Of a DNA stretch of 64,000 bases, positions 22,827 through 34,829 are shown piece by piece. This stretch comes from Opeltia flavorubescens (Eukaryota > Ascomycota > Lecanoromycetes > Teloschistales > Teloschistaceae), in the NCBI GenBank assembly GCA_000442125.1, contig KE546972.1, positions 1,510,022 through 1,574,021 on the forward strand, given 5' to 3'. A model generated the notes under the pieces. The model was given only the letters and a program-made list of their open reading frames with translations. It did no database searches and was not told where the DNA came from. Position numbers and translations under genes: made by a program. Within the stretch, counting starts at the first letter, position 1; the number at the start of each line of letters is the position of its first letter.

Positions 22827-25044
22827 ATGAGCTCAAGAAGCATTAAGAGACGACGTCTCTCGGAGCCTGACCGCAATGATCATGTTGACGAGGACTCAGA
22901 CCTGGAGGAAATCTCTGCTACGGTCTGGAACTCTATGGCGCAGAATAGAGACTTGGAAACCCATACATCGAAGATATCCCAACGCCCCATTAGCCCTCCA
23001 CCCATTAAATATGCTGTCCAAGGACCTCCTATCATCAGACCCGATGACAGCCTTCATGCATCCGAAAGCCCGTCGATCGGTGCTGCTGGTATATCATCGA
23101 CCGCAAATGACAATCGAAGGACATCCACACCGCGTGTGATCCCTTCTCCAATCCAACTGAGCACCGTTGACCTCCTGCCTGCTTCACATAACGTCGATAC
23201 TGTCACTCTGAGGGATATTCTAGGTGATCCTCTGATCAAAGAATGTTGGCTTTTCAATTATCTCTTCGATGTCGATTTTGTCATGTAATTTACTCTCTTT
23301 CCCTCCTGGAGTATTTCAATCTAGATACTACTGGATTGACGGCAATGCTAGGTCTCTACTGGACGAAGATACGAGGGATCTGGTTCAAGTGAAGATCATA
23401 CATGGATCTTGGAGGAAAGAAGATTCGAATCGCATCCGTATTGAGGTAACGACGACCTTAGATGGCGGAGTAGGCGTCGAACTAGGATGAGACGTTGCTA
23501 AACCTCCTTCGCTACGTAGGAGTCTGCGGAGAAATACAAGAATATCCAGATCATCACAGCCTACATGCCAGAGATGTACGGTAGGGACCTTCTTCAAAGC
23601 TTGTCTTGATCCACCTCTCACAGTGCTCCGGCTAGGGACCCATCACTCCAAAATGATTATCCTCTTCCGACACGATGAGCTCGCCCAAGTCATCATCCTT
23701 ACAGGAAACTTCATTCCCCGCGACTGGTCCATGTGTCAAGCCATCTGGCGCTCTCCTCTTCTCCCTCTCTTGTCCACTTCCCACACAAACCCTCAAGCAA
23801 CAGCAACGGAGCCACCACCCAAAATCGGCAGCGGCGCCAGATTCAAGAAGGACATCCTAGCCTACCTAAGAGCCTACGGCACAAAGAAAACAGGCCCCTT
23901 AACCACTGAATTGGCTAGATATGATTTCTCCACCATCCGCGCCGCGCTCATTGGCAGTGTACCCGGAAAACAGGTTCTCGCTGAGATCGATCCAGACTCA
24001 GAAACGCTATGGGGCTGGCCAGCTCTCCGATCTATTCTCTCCTCAATCAAATCAACGACAACTACGGGCATGAAACCGCATATAGTAATGCAATGCTCCT
24101 CCGTCGCTTCCGTAGGCGAGAAATGGATGGAAGATACCTTCCTACCAGCCCTTTCTTCGATCTCAAAACAAAATATGAACACCACATCTCAATCAAAGCG
24201 GCAGCAGGAGGAGGTAAAGAAACCGAAATTCTCACTCATATTCCCCACCGCGGATGAGATCCGTCAATCAGTAGATGGGTACAGCTCAGGCAGCTCCATA
24301 CATATGAAAACGCAAACGCCCGCTCAGCTTAAGCAACTCGCGTATTTGAAACCGATGCTTTGTCATTGGGCTGGAGATCAAATTCAAGATCCTGATCTTA
24401 CTACCAAATCCTCCTCCGTTGCTATGAAAATCAAAACTCCATCGGTTGGTGAAGCGCTGCGTCGAAGAGCAGCCCCCCACATAAAAATCTATATCCGCTT
24501 CTCAAACTCAAACTCCCAGAACCCATCAACGACGAGCATGAGCATCGACTGGGCCATCACAACCTCCGCGAATCTCTCCAAGCAAGCTTGGGGCGAAGCT
24601 CCCACCGCAAAGGGAGAGGTGAGGATCTGTAGCTACGAGATTGGCGTCGTGGTATGGCCTGGTCTGTGGACTGAGGACGAAGATGGGAATGGTAAGGAAG
24701 TGGAGATGGTTCCTGTTTTCGGAAGGGATACGCTTGATGAGGAAGAAGATGATGATGATGGGGGCGAAGGAGAAGACTGTATTATGCAGGGAGAGTTGGA
24801 GGGACAGGATGGTGATGATAATGATGATGATGAAGAGACGACGGATGAGGAGGGGGGAGTAGGGGTGCGAGAGCCGGAAGTTCAACGGCAAAGGAATCTA
24901 CGGAAAATGAGGGTGGGATTGAGGATGCCGTATGACCTTCCGCTTGTTCCTTATGGGGTTGATGAGAACCCATGGTGCGCATCGACGCCGTGTGCAGAGC
25001 CGGATTGGATGGGACGGACCTGGGTTGGTTTCGGAAAATCTTGA
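22827..25044 (+). CDS. TDP1: Tyrosyl-DNA phosphodiesterase 1
   Basis: Removes stalled topoisomerase I and other adducts from DNA 3' ends in the nucleus. Four exons: 22827-23284, 23352-23445, 23520-23580 and 23624-25044, giving 677 residues. After a disordered N-terminus, IKECWLFNYLFDVDFVM continues across intron 1 into DEDTRDLVQVKIIHGSW, a TDP1 hallmark. The first HKN motif is H212-S-K214 in GTHHSKMIILFRHD. The second is H490-I-K492 in PHIKIYIRFS with N521 in TTSANLSKQAWG. The acceptor for exon 2 was chosen (AG at 23350-23351) because an earlier AG gives a stop at once. Unusual is an Asp/Glu-rich insertion at about residues 580-622, between SYEIGVVVWP and the conserved MPYDLPLVPYG-PW end. Confidence 0.93.
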
Positions 25045-25234
25045 TTAATTAATTGAATGTTTGGGAAATCGAACAGCATAAGAGGAGCGTGGAGATACAA
25101 AGAGTTGCTCGAGTCTTTCTGCAGGTGGCTGGAAATCATAGCTTAGGCATGCAATAATTGGGTATACCACAAGATCAGCCTCCCGGCCAGCTAAGCAGGC
25201 CCTTGTGGAAAAAGAAAGGAATAGTTCCGTCCAG

Positions 25235-26989
25235 CTACCCAGAATGCACCTCAAACTTCCCAACATTCCCCTCAAACCCAAACCTCCAATCCACCCCCTC
25301 CATCCCCTCCCTCCTCTTAACCCTCACCCTCACATCCCTCACCGGCGGCGGCACAGCACTCGCCACCTTCCCATGCGCCCAGTCCGGAACACTCCACCCC
25401 CCCTCCACAGGTAGCATATCAAACTCCATAATAAACATCGCCGTCACAGCACACAACTCCGCAGTAGCGAAATGTCTCCCCGGACACAACGTCGCCCCGC
25501 CTCCAAACGAGCGAAAAGAAGCTGGATGCTGCTTCTCGGTCTTCGACTCTGAGGTTTTGACGAAACGACGGGGGTTGAAACAATCGGCGTCAGGGCCGTA
25601 GATGGAAGTCATGGCGTGGACTGGGTGGCCGGGCATTTGGATGACGTTGCCGGCTTTGAGGAGGTAGTGGTCTGCTAGTAGGGTGTCCTTGGTGACCCAG
25701 CGGGAACTGGTGTTGTGGGTTTGGAGGCGGAGGGTTTCTTGGTAGGTGGAGAGGAGGAGGGGACATTGTTCTTTGAGCTTTGAGATGACGATCTTTCGGA
25801 TTATCTTCTTCCCCTTCGGCTCATCATATAATACTTCGGTAGTGACGCCGGATATCTCCCTCCTTAGATCGGAGAGAAGTTCTGGCCGGGAGTATATGTG
25901 AAGGAGGATCCAAAAGAACATGGGCGTGGCGTTCACGAGAACGCCGATGAGATTCCCGATCTCGAAGCGGCCGGAATATTTGGTAGCGCCGTACTTTCGG
26001 TTGTATTTCCAGCGGGCTTTTATGAGATCGGAGCCGGTGTCGGGACCATCGGAGGCGAAATATTGGTCGAGAGCATTGGCGAAGCGGATGCGGGCTTGGT
26101 AACCTTTACGAGCTGTTATGGAGGGCATGACGCCGAGAAGGATCATGGTGATATCGCTCTCGAAATCCCTATGATAAAAGAAAGAGTCAGCGTTTTCAGA
26201 GTTCGTCTCAAAACCGCCCGACGTACCAGAACGCAGCTTCTAGATCGGGATCGTGATTAAACGGATTCTTTGGGCCGTAGACCTATCGAGAGAAGGTCAA
26301 TCCCATGAAGCCCAGACCTCGAGATAGTCTATACATACAGCTTCCGTACTGGACACTGTCATTGCCTTCCTAATCCACTTGTACAGATCAATCTCTTCAC
26401 CATCTTTGCTGGCCGCCAAAGGATCGACGTATTCCGTCATCTTTGTGAGCATAACCCTTGTCATCCAATTCAACGACTCGCTCGGTGCCAAAGCGCTGTG
26501 CATGCCACTCGATGTGTCTGACAGTAATCCCCAATTGCCCTTCTCGCCACCGATGTTTTCATTGACGATAGCCATAGCCTCCTCACCCACCCCGAAGACT
26601 CTGGGAGACATGAAGCTGACGAACGGATTGAAGGTGAGTGTCTTTGCATTCTTCTGAACAGCCGCTATCAAATCTGGGGAATTGACGACGTAGGTTTTTC
26701 GACCCAGTGTTTGGAGGGTAAAGATTGGCAGAGGATGCTTTGCACTGCATGAGCTTCAGTAAGCGGACAGGATTTAGGTATAGACTAGATGACCTAACCT
26801 CAAGATCTCAAAGTATTGCAATCCATGCTGAAGTAGGCCTATGATATGGCCTATATGGGGAACCTTCTGGTGAATGGCTGGGGGCTCGTTTGGATCATGC
26901 GTAGGTCCAAAGAGATAGCTGACCGTTGCTGCCACTACCGCAACAACTGCAATCCATAGAGCTATGTTACCTATGCCTTGAGATTCCAT
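25235..26989 (-). CDS. Cytochrome P450, CYP7/CYP8-like
   Basis: Four exons: 26799-26989, 26339-26744, 26227-26282 and 25235-26168, giving 528 residues. An N-terminal membrane anchor (IALWIAVVAVVAATVSYLFG) suggests the ER. ExxR is ETLR at 362-365. The heme-binding loop is FGGGATLCPGRHFA with C446. The I-helix at 294-304 reads VLVNATPMFFW in place of the usual A/G-G-x-D/E-T; the Asn/Pro..FW form is characteristic of the CYP7 and CYP8 groups (sterol hydroxylases, prostacyclin synthase) and of fungal relatives. Substrate unknown. It lies in the same orientation as a DHA1 transporter gene just upstream (540 bases between), which could be a small metabolic pair (inference). Confidence 0.88.
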
Positions 26990-27527
26990 AGGTGACTTGA
27001 ACGACCAGGCATGTCCTTCGCTGAATGAAGCAATCTTCCAAGTCCTTGCGAATGAGCATTTTCAGCTCTTCCATAGCGGGGGCTGAATGCTATTGGACTG
27101 AAGCGCTAGTAATTGTCGAGGTTTCATATCAGTGTTTATTCGGAAGCTGACTAATCCAGACAAAGACACTCGGTGTCGTTGTGACTGAAGGTTGTGCAAC
27201 TTGGCAAGGAGTGATGAATGCTAGGGTCAGACTACTCAGACCACCTCCTATTCTCTACTCAGCTATTTCTATACAAGTGTGTCGGAGGCCTTCTCCCGCA
27301 ATGAACTCTCCTGGTCATTATAGGGGCAGCGAATATTGGAAGGAGCAGATGTTGCACAAATATATTATGGCCAAATTCAAGCTCATGTGTACTTGCTTTC
27401 CAAGGGTATATGTTTCAAACTCAATATCGAAGCGAAGGTATTCCCATACATTCACACATGACCCCAAAAGTTGCCGTTTCCAACGTGATTTCTCGGCTTG
27501 TATATCTCCAACATGATAAAGAATCCC
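26990..27527. other. Intergenic between MFS and P450 genes
   Basis: About 540 bases, comprising the 3' flank of the transporter gene and the promoter of the P450. No gene is seen. Confidence 0.45.
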
Positions 27528-29282
27528 CTACTCGACTTTCTTCTCCTCTTCTCCTTGCTCCTTTGCAAGTTCAGCAAGTCGTTTCTGCGCATAGCTCTGC
27601 TGTCTCTGACCAATTCCTGGCAAGCTTCCCCCACCGTAACTTGCGCTGCGAGAGCCACGAGCGGAACCACCATAGCCGATATGAGACATTCTTCTACCAC
27701 CGACAGACTCGTTTCTTGCCTTGTGAAGATGCTGGGCGAACGGTGAGCGTTTCCGGAGTGTCGGACCCTGCCAATATATGACATATACAGCAATGACTAG
27801 CACAAAGGCGATGGCAAATAGTATGGTGGAAGCTATTTCAAGGTGATGTTTGCCGCCAATATTGGTAAAGAAAGGCGTTGCGGGGATGGTCAAAACACCT
27901 GCGAGAAAGTCTCGAGACCAGCCGTTACCACCTGTAGCGGACGCAGAGTAAGGACCATATGCACATATCATATAGTCGATGGTGGCCATGTAGATTGCAT
28001 AATTGGCGATACCAACGATGGCAGCGAAAACCATTGATCCGAACCAATGAATAGGCGGGCCACCGCTTGTCCATGCGAATCCAATGAGACCAATAGGTAG
28101 GCACGGAGCGGTGTAAAGTAAGAACCAAAGCCGTGATTCGTATTGCGCATGTTCATCGTCAGGTTTCGCTTTGCGTTGGGCAATATTTCGCTTGATCGCC
28201 GGGATAAAGGCAGCCCAAGCAATGAAATAGCCAACCAGGATGGGAAGGAAGGAAAGACCTATAGCAATGATGCCGAAATCCCATTGCGCATAAACTAGAG
28301 TAAAAGATTGGATGAACATGAAAATGAGGGCGTCACTGAATCCAGACAAGAGTGAAAGGACCAGGACGATTGGTTCGGTGAGGAACATCTTGAAAGGGCG
28401 AATCCAGGTTACAAGAATCTCCTTGGCAGAGAAGCGCTCTTTAAAGGGATGGATCTCGTCTGGTCCGTAGAGATTAGGGGCTTGACCGCTCTTACGCCTT
28501 TTCTTGGCAATGTTGTTCATCATGATGGTTGTGCGAGTCTCCGGCACGAAGATCAGATGAACCAACTGAACGGCACAGCCCACGATCAATTGGACCCAGA
28601 TATTCCATTGCCATGCACAGTATCTTTCAACAAAGCCTCCGACGACAGGTCCAAGAACCGAGCCTCCGACAGAAGAAAAGACAACAAAAGCAACTGCGTA
28701 TTGTTGGTGATCAGATTCCCACATGTCGGCGATCATGCCTAGAGTGACGGAGCCGCCGGCAGAAGAAAGACCGCCTAGAGCACGGCCGGCCATGATGGAA
28801 CCGAAGTTGGGGGCGAGCGCAACAGGAAGCTGCCATATATTCACAAGCAGCAAACTAAGCTGCAAGATAGGCTTGCGCCCGAATTCTTCACTCCATGGAG
28901 CCCAGAGTTCGCATCCGAAGGCATAAGTAACCAAAAAGATCATAGCACCGGCACGGGCAGCTTGGGCGCTGACATGATAGTCCTCCTCGATGCCCTTGAG
29001 CCCATTCGAGTATAAACTGGTATTGAAGTTCATCGAGACCTGGACAGCAAAGATAATGGAGAGTATTGTCCATTTCTTCCGGTTTGAAAAACAGAAGCCG
29101 AGCTCGTCATAGCAATCCTCTTCGGTGATTTCGATACGGTCGTCGGGATTGAAGGAGCCCTTTTCTCCAAAGGCAGGTTCGCCATTCTCATGCTCAGCGA
29201 CCTGATCGGCTTTGGTATTGGAGGAGACATCGGAAGTGTCTCCCGGAGCCGGCTGGGTGTCGAGGTGGGCGACGTTAGACAT
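27528..29282 (-). CDS. MFS transporter, DHA1 (drug:H+ antiporter-1) family
   Basis: Intronless, 584 residues from the ATG at 29282. A hydrophilic N-terminus of about 70 residues precedes twelve membrane segments in two sets of six, separated by a cytosolic loop (RTTIMMNNIAKKRRKSGQAP to FKERFSAKEILVTWIRPFK). The first loop reads WAPWSEEFGRKPIL, the MFS motif A position, and the fifth helix has VGGSVLGPVVGGFVE, the antiporter (DHA) motif C. The C-terminal cytosolic tail is Ser/Arg/Gly-rich and ends in a charged helix. Closest in layout to fungal plasma-membrane polyamine and drug exporters of the Tpo/Flu group. Substrate cannot be told. It sits directly upstream of the P450 in the same orientation. 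Confidence 0.9.
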   Translation of the reverse strand: MSNVAHLDTQPAPGDTSDVSSNTKADQVAEHENGEPAFGEKGSFNPDDRIEITEEDCYDELGFCFSNRKKWTILSIIFAVQVSMNFNTSLYSNGLKGIEEDYHVSAQAARAGAMIFLVTYAFGCELWAPWSEEFGRKPILQLSLLLVNIWQLPVALAPNFGSIMAGRALGGLSSAGGSVTLGMIADMWESDHQQYAVAFVVFSSVGGSVLGPVVGGFVERYCAWQWNIWVQLIVGCAVQLVHLIFVPETRTTIMMNNIAKKRRKSGQAPNLYGPDEIHPFKERFSAKEILVTWIRPFKMFLTEPIVLVLSLLSGFSDALIFMFIQSFTLVYAQWDFGIIAIGLSFLPILVGYFIAWAAFIPAIKRNIAQRKAKPDDEHAQYESRLWFLLYTAPCLPIGLIGFAWTSGGPPIHWFGSMVFAAIVGIANYAIYMATIDYMICAYGPYSASATGGNGWSRDFLAGVLTIPATPFFTNIGGKHHLEIASTILFAIAFVLVIAVYVIYWQGPTLRKRSPFAQHLHKARNESVGGRRMSHIGYGGSARGSRSASYGGGSLPGIGQRQQSYAQKRLAELAKEQGEEEKKVE

Positions 29283-30814
29283 GGTCGTGCAAGCTGGCTC
29301 CTGCCAGGCTGTGGCGAGGAGTTCAATCAGGGATGGAAGGAAGGGCAAATGCTGAGGCAGCAGCAGTAGCAAAAGAGGTGTTGAAGTAGAATTGAAGGAG
29401 GGATGTCGGTGATGAAATGGATAAACATAGCGGGCACCCTTCGCAAGCCCTGGGGAAATTAGGCTAATCAGAGAGGCTCGAGTGCTCGGGGGATTTGGCC
29501 ACGGGACGACAAGGCGGCGCGGACAGGCTTGAGCTTGGTGAGCTTGATCCTGTTGGATGACATCACCCTAGTCAGACGAGGCCGACACTACAACTTCTCC
29601 GCCATCTAGCATCAATTTCATTGGCTTCTTGTACACCTCAATCGTTGGACTGTCGCACTTTGCACTGCGGTGCCACTCGACTTGCACCATAGCACCAGAC
29701 ACTCGGGCTCTCCCACAGACCACAAGAAGCCCTATCATCGATAGGCATCTGCAATGGCTGACTCCAGGTAGATATTCGACTGTCTGCATCTTTGCTTGCA
29801 GCCTGTAATCCTGCGGCCATGTTCCGATTGGCTCGTCTTGCTGTCGATCAAAACCAGGCGTCTATGATGTCTCCTCTACCTAATGGTGCCCGGTCATATC
29901 ACCCTTCGGAGGCCAATCCGCCTACAATTTCTTTGGAGTCTTTCAACGGTTCACGTGGCCAACTAGGTTACCACTAACCCCACAGAAGTCCCTCACTCCA
30001 CTGTGGAGTACATCAAAATTTAGCTGCACCAGCAGCTAGCGTTGAACCGACTGCTCTTTGTTGCCTCCTAGGGCAGCATGGCTATTATACAATTAAATCG
30101 AGAATTGTTATAGATTGAATCAAGAATCACCAAGGAATCCCATCGGTTCCTCGAATTTCTCTTCAAGACTTGAACAATTGACTGGAATCATACAATGACG
30201 TAAGACTCGAGTTACACCCAGCATGAACGAAGACCATGCATTTTACATCGCCAGAGATGAAAGAGAACACATGTATTGAACATTACCAACGTGACTTGGT
30301 AATGGCGATATCCTTGGGCTAAAAGTACAACAACGTTCGCTTGTTTCAGTAAAAGACGCCCGTTGTAGCCGTTGGAACATCTACCATTGGTCGCTTGGCC
30401 GTTGTTTCACTACTTCACAATAAGCCTTACACTACCTTAAACTCACGGCACTGCATATAGCAAAACACCAGATACTTTTCTACCCATTAGTCAGGAGTGT
30501 GCTTTTTTGGCTTGTCATCCTGAGACGAGAAACAGACTGCCTGATCTTCGAGGTAGCACGTTCTCCTAGCCTGGATGTAGCAAAAGCCTGGGGAAGTCAG
30601 TAAGACCAGTCGCGAGTCGATCGATATTCCGTCATGTGACTGTTGGATGGGTGACATGAATCGCTTTTCAACGATCTTTGAGTAAGTCTTGAAGAAGCCC
30701 AAGGTCTCGAAAAGCGAAAAACAGCTATTACTATGACCAGAGTATCGCCAATGCGGGATATATACAAACGCTAAACCACATAAAGTACAATTCAAATGAA
30801 ACAAGCAAAGTACG
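29283..30814. other. Intergenic, 1.5 kb
   Basis: Promoter side of the MFS gene and 3' side of TLG2. No supported gene, tRNA or repeat is found; the small open frames have no coding character. Confidence 0.45.
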
Positions 30815-32035
30815 CTATAGCATGTCGCCCAAAGAATCCAAACCGCCTGCCGATGATATTCCACCTCCCTGCCCCGGGCCAGGCGTCGGAGGAGGTGCAG
30901 GAGGAGGTCGACTTCCCTTTTTCGGCTTCACGAGTAGTATGATGAACATTCCAACCACGAGCAGCAATAACAAAAGTAGAATTTTGCGCTTTGTGTTTTT
31001 CTTCTGATAGCCTGTTGCAGCAACCAATTCCTTGTCTGCCGCTTTGACATCTGCAGTCATCCTCTCGACATTGTAGTCAATTCGATCAAGCACCGTTCCT
31101 TGGTCAATGACCATGGTCTGTAGGTCCTTGAAAATGTCCGCGAGCTCGATGATACCTTTGGCAATATCCGTGATTTCCCTTTCGCGCTGAGCAATGGCGG
31201 CATCATTGCTGTGGACACGGGTTTGTTTCTGCTGGCTGGCCATTTGTAGGGTAGATTGCGAGAAGGACTTGTCGGTTTCGGATTCTATCATTGAGGGGTC
31301 GGTGTAGGGGTTTTGGGGGTTGGAGATGGGATTGCGGTCGAGGGGAGCCGTCATGCCACCGAGTAATCGCATCTCTGGTCTTGATTAGTCCAGACGATAC
31401 ACATTAAGGAGGCATCTTACTCTTGAGATAATTGCTCTGCTTCTTCCTGAATCCGGCACTTGCTTCTTGCACCCTACTTGCGAGAGATATTTGAATATTA
31501 CGGGCCATCGTTTCATCTCCCCTACTCACTCCGCCTTGCCGCCGCGCATCTCTGACCATCATCTCTATCCTTTGTATTGCCTTTTGACAGTCATGAAAGC
31601 CTCGGGTAATCTCTTGAGTGAGTCTTTCAATCCGGTCCTCCTCTTCTCTCTTGACGTCCTCCTCCTCAAAGCCCGGGAGGATATGTTTCTGGTGCAAGCG
31701 CTCTAGGTCTACCGACTTGGTGGCTATAGTTCCAAGGATTTCAGTCACCTCGTCCTGCACGTCGATCCATCTGGGGGGTAGAAGATCCATCTCGATGATA
31801 GCATCCCCTTCATCTTCGAATGCGCCCGCCGACATAAGCCCCCGCCGCTCTTCCGAGTCACCGGCATTACTGGCAAAACCATTTGTATTGGGACCTGTGA
31901 AACGTCGCTTCTTGGCTGGGTGATGAGCGTAGGATTGTCGATAGGAGATGTAGCTGGTTTTGTAGCTTCATCAGCTGAGACCACATAGCCTTTCTCCATC
32001 TCAGAAACGTACAGATTAGTCCTATCTCTCCACAT
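30815..32035 (-). CDS. TLG2: t-SNARE syntaxin Tlg2 / syntaxin-16 type
   Basis: Mediates fusion of endosome-derived vesicles with the trans-Golgi. Three exons: 32013-32035, 31421-31953 and 30815-31374, giving 371 residues. The N-terminus MWRDRTNLYISYRQSYAHHP is the Tlg2 hallmark, with exon 1 supplying only the first eight residues. An N-terminal helical Habc region (PPRWIDVQDEVTEILGTI and following) leads to the Qa-SNARE motif (REREITDIAKGIIELADIFK), whose central Gln lies in DLQTMVIDQGTVLDRIDYNV. One membrane anchor follows (KILLLLLLLVVGMFIILLV), then a Pro/Gly-rich lumenal tail, also known from yeast Tlg2. It is head-to-head with the calmodulin gene, 340 bases between starts. Confidence 0.93.
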
Positions 32036-32375
32036 TGTACCGGCGTCTTCCGATCATGTATCACCAATGAAAAGATGCAATGAGCTTCCTGGTGATCATA
32101 CTTGCATAGCAATCTGTACTTGGTGAGCTTCCGTAATCGTAGGATCTTCACGCCGAGAATTCTCCGGTGAACCCCTGGCCGATTTGATTGGATGCCTTCC
32201 AAGGCAACCTTGATCCAGCCCGCGCTATGTCAACCTTCAATTGAATCTCCCCTCTCCCACGTTATTGCAGCCTTACACTCCCCAATTCTTGCCTAAACGT
32301 CTGATTCATTATCTTCGAGCCTGCTATCTCCATCCTTCTCGTTTTACGACTAATCTCTTTAGTACCAACGTGGTC

Positions 32376-33242
32376 ATGGTATGTCAATCCAACCCCTCCA
32401 ACCCCGCATTTCGAGGGTTCCTTCTAGTAGATGAAGACTCTTCCAGGGGACTGACACGATCACAGGCCGATTCTCTAACCGAAGAGCAAGTCTCAGAATT
32501 CAAAGAAGCATTCTCACTCTTCGTAAGTCTTAGGCCGTTAAATATGCAGCTAACCCTCACTGACCATTACCAGGACAAAGATGGCGATGGTAGGTCGCAT
32601 GCTCCTTGTAGCACATGGATTGCTCTGCAACCATCGCAAAGGCACTTCCCTATATCTCTACACTGAATAATCCACATCATCCTCGAAGGGCTTTGAAATG
32701 CCAGCAATGAATTATCGTGGTTTGCCTGACCGAACGCTAACTCGACCTGGCTCCACAGGACAAATTACGACAAAAGAGCTGGGGACCGTCATGCGATCTC
32801 TTGGCCAGAACCCTAGTGAATCTGAACTTCAGGACATGATAAACGAGGTGGATGCAGACAACAACGGAACAATCGATTTCCCCGGTAAGACGAGTTTTCA
32901 ACGTGGCTGGAATGGTCATCAGTGGCTGATATCGGACACAGAGTTCTTAACAATGATGGCAAGGAAAATGAAAGACACCGACTCTGAAGAGGAGATCCGA
33001 GAAGCATTCAAGGTCTTTGACCGTGACAACAATGGCTTCATCTCCGCGGCGGAATTACGCCATGTCATGACCTCAATCGGGGAGAAGTTGACGGATGATG
33101 AGGTTGACGAAATGATTCGAGAGGCAGACCAGGATGGCGACGGTCGAATTGACTGTACAGTCCCTGATCCTAATCATTTGCCAGATCACGATAGCTAATG
33201 ATTTCAGACAACGAATTTGTGCAGCTCATGATGCAAAAATGA
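32376..33242 (+). CDS. cmdA: Calmodulin
   Basis: Calcium sensor that activates calcineurin and calmodulin-dependent kinases. Six exons: 32376-32378 (the start codon alone), 32466-32522, 32574-32589, 32759-32884, 32942-33154 and 33208-33242, giving exactly 149 residues. Four EF hands are intact with loops starting [32 protein letters not shown] and [12 protein letters not shown]. The linker reads [12 protein letters not shown] and the end is FVQLMMQK. This multi-intron layout, with the first intron directly after the ATG, is typical of Pezizomycotina calmodulin genes. Fully intact. Confidence 0.98.
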
Positions 33243-33762
33243 GGAATCTCTGTCAGCTACCACTTAATACTCGCTATGACCTGGGAACGAAGTAGTAAAG
33301 GCCCCCAGGACGATGATTTTGGATGACGATTGGTGAATGAAGAGAGGAGACTAGAGGAGGATTTCCCTTCTTCGTGCTGTGCACGCCTATGACAATACGA
33401 TCCTACATAAACATCTCTGAACCACCGAACTTTTACCCTGTGTTCTTGCGATTACTCCCGACATCAATCAACGTATCTTCAGCAGGCAATTGATGTTTAT
33501 CTGTAGCTTATCCTGTCGAGTAAAGGCTTTTGATGCCAAAGGATTAATGAACGGCCCTCTGTCCCTTATATCATAATGAGTCTCCCTCCATCTCTAACCA
33601 TAGTTCTCAACTCTAGTCTATATTTCATGGATAGAATTGCATGAATCCATCCTCATACAAGCATTTCTACGGGACGAAAAGTCGCTTACGTAAGCATCTT
33701 TCTCTCCGAACTTAGCACGTCAATACTTCACCATATGAGCATTAAAGAGCGACAACCCAAAT
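33243..33762. other. Intergenic, about 520 bases
   Basis: 3' flank of calmodulin and promoter of the complex I subunit gene. No further feature is seen. Confidence 0.45.
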
Positions 33763-34829
33763 ATGAGGAGTACAACCCGGCTCTTCGCTACCGTCAAATC
33801 CGAAAAATTCCTTACAGCCGGCCAGCCCACCGGCCTCACAGGTCTTCTCACCCACCCAGCTCCTCGCTCCCAGCTCCTTTACATCTACACTTCCACTCTC
33901 TCTAAGCTCGCCCAACTGCCCGCCCATAGCGTATACCGACAATCGGCCGAAGCCATCACGAAACACCGTCTCAGCGTCGTTGAAGGCATAAAGCCGGTTG
34001 GGTACGAAGAATGGGTTCAGCGTGCACAGAAGTATGTCAATGAAAACCCCAAGGTCTTTGGGGAAGGGGCGGATGTAAGGAAGGTGTTCGTACAGGCGAA
34101 CATGACGAGAGAAAAGGATAAACTGGATGTTGAATGGGATGGGGGAAAGGAGTATGTTATTCTCTCAAATCTGTTGGGGCGGTGGAGGTTGGCAGGACGC
34201 AGAGACGAAATGAGTGCTGACTTTCTCGGGTGATAGTGTTCCATTCGGATTAGAGGGGACGAGGACGCAAGAAGAGAAGGACGCGAGGCAACTCCTGATT
34301 GTTCGGGCTGAGAGTCAAGGGTCCGGACTGATGGAGTGGGAGAATGAACCACCTTTGGAGGCGAGTCAGTACGTGATCACTATGCACTTCTTCAGAGGCC
34401 TACTGCTGGAGAGACAGCACAGCAAGCTGTCTTGCGTTCCCGTGCTAACTGACTTCTAGGATCGCAGAGATGGAGGACAAAATCGGAGGAGGTCTCATAG
34501 AAGAAGTCATACAAGTGGCAGAAGGGGAACATCAGCTGGTTGATGTGATGTTGGAGTCGAAATCGTAAGATTTTCACATATCGAGCTTAGATGCGGTTTT
34601 TGAGACGGATGCTAATATGCTTCAGATGGGAGGAGCTTGAGGAGAAAGCACCAACGGGTATGTCTATCAAGCTCAAGCTGCATCTCTTAAACTCAACGTG
34701 ATATAGGTCAATGGGATTATTTTGCAAGGGATCAGCACAGTAAGTTCTCCCAGCGCTATACTTACGTCTTTTTACTCATCATGCTCGAAAGCACCCGGAA
34801 CCCAAGAACCGCCTGATGCCAAAAAATAG
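33763..34829 (+). CDS. NDUFA5: Mitochondrial complex I accessory subunit (NDUFA5/B13, fungal 29.9 kDa)
   Basis: Accessory subunit of the matrix arm of NADH:ubiquinone oxidoreductase. Six exons: 33763-34151, 34237-34368, 34460-34564, 34626-34657, 34707-34739 and 34792-34829, giving 242 residues. The N-terminus MRSTTRLFATVKSEKFL looks like a mitochondrial targeting sequence. The family core is LLYIYTSTLSKLAQLPAHSVYRQSAEAIT, HRLSVVEGIKPVGYEEWVQR and AEGEHQLVDVMLESKSWEELEEKAPTGQW. All five introns are short with GT..AG ends, and splicing keeps the conserved C-terminal block in frame. Fungal members are longer than the 115-residue mammalian protein, as here. Confidence 0.9.

Noticed and set aside
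30487-30864. 125-codon open frame on the minus strand beside TLG2
   Set aside because: It overlaps the TLG2 3' end, has no recognisable motif or plausible splice context and looks like chance.
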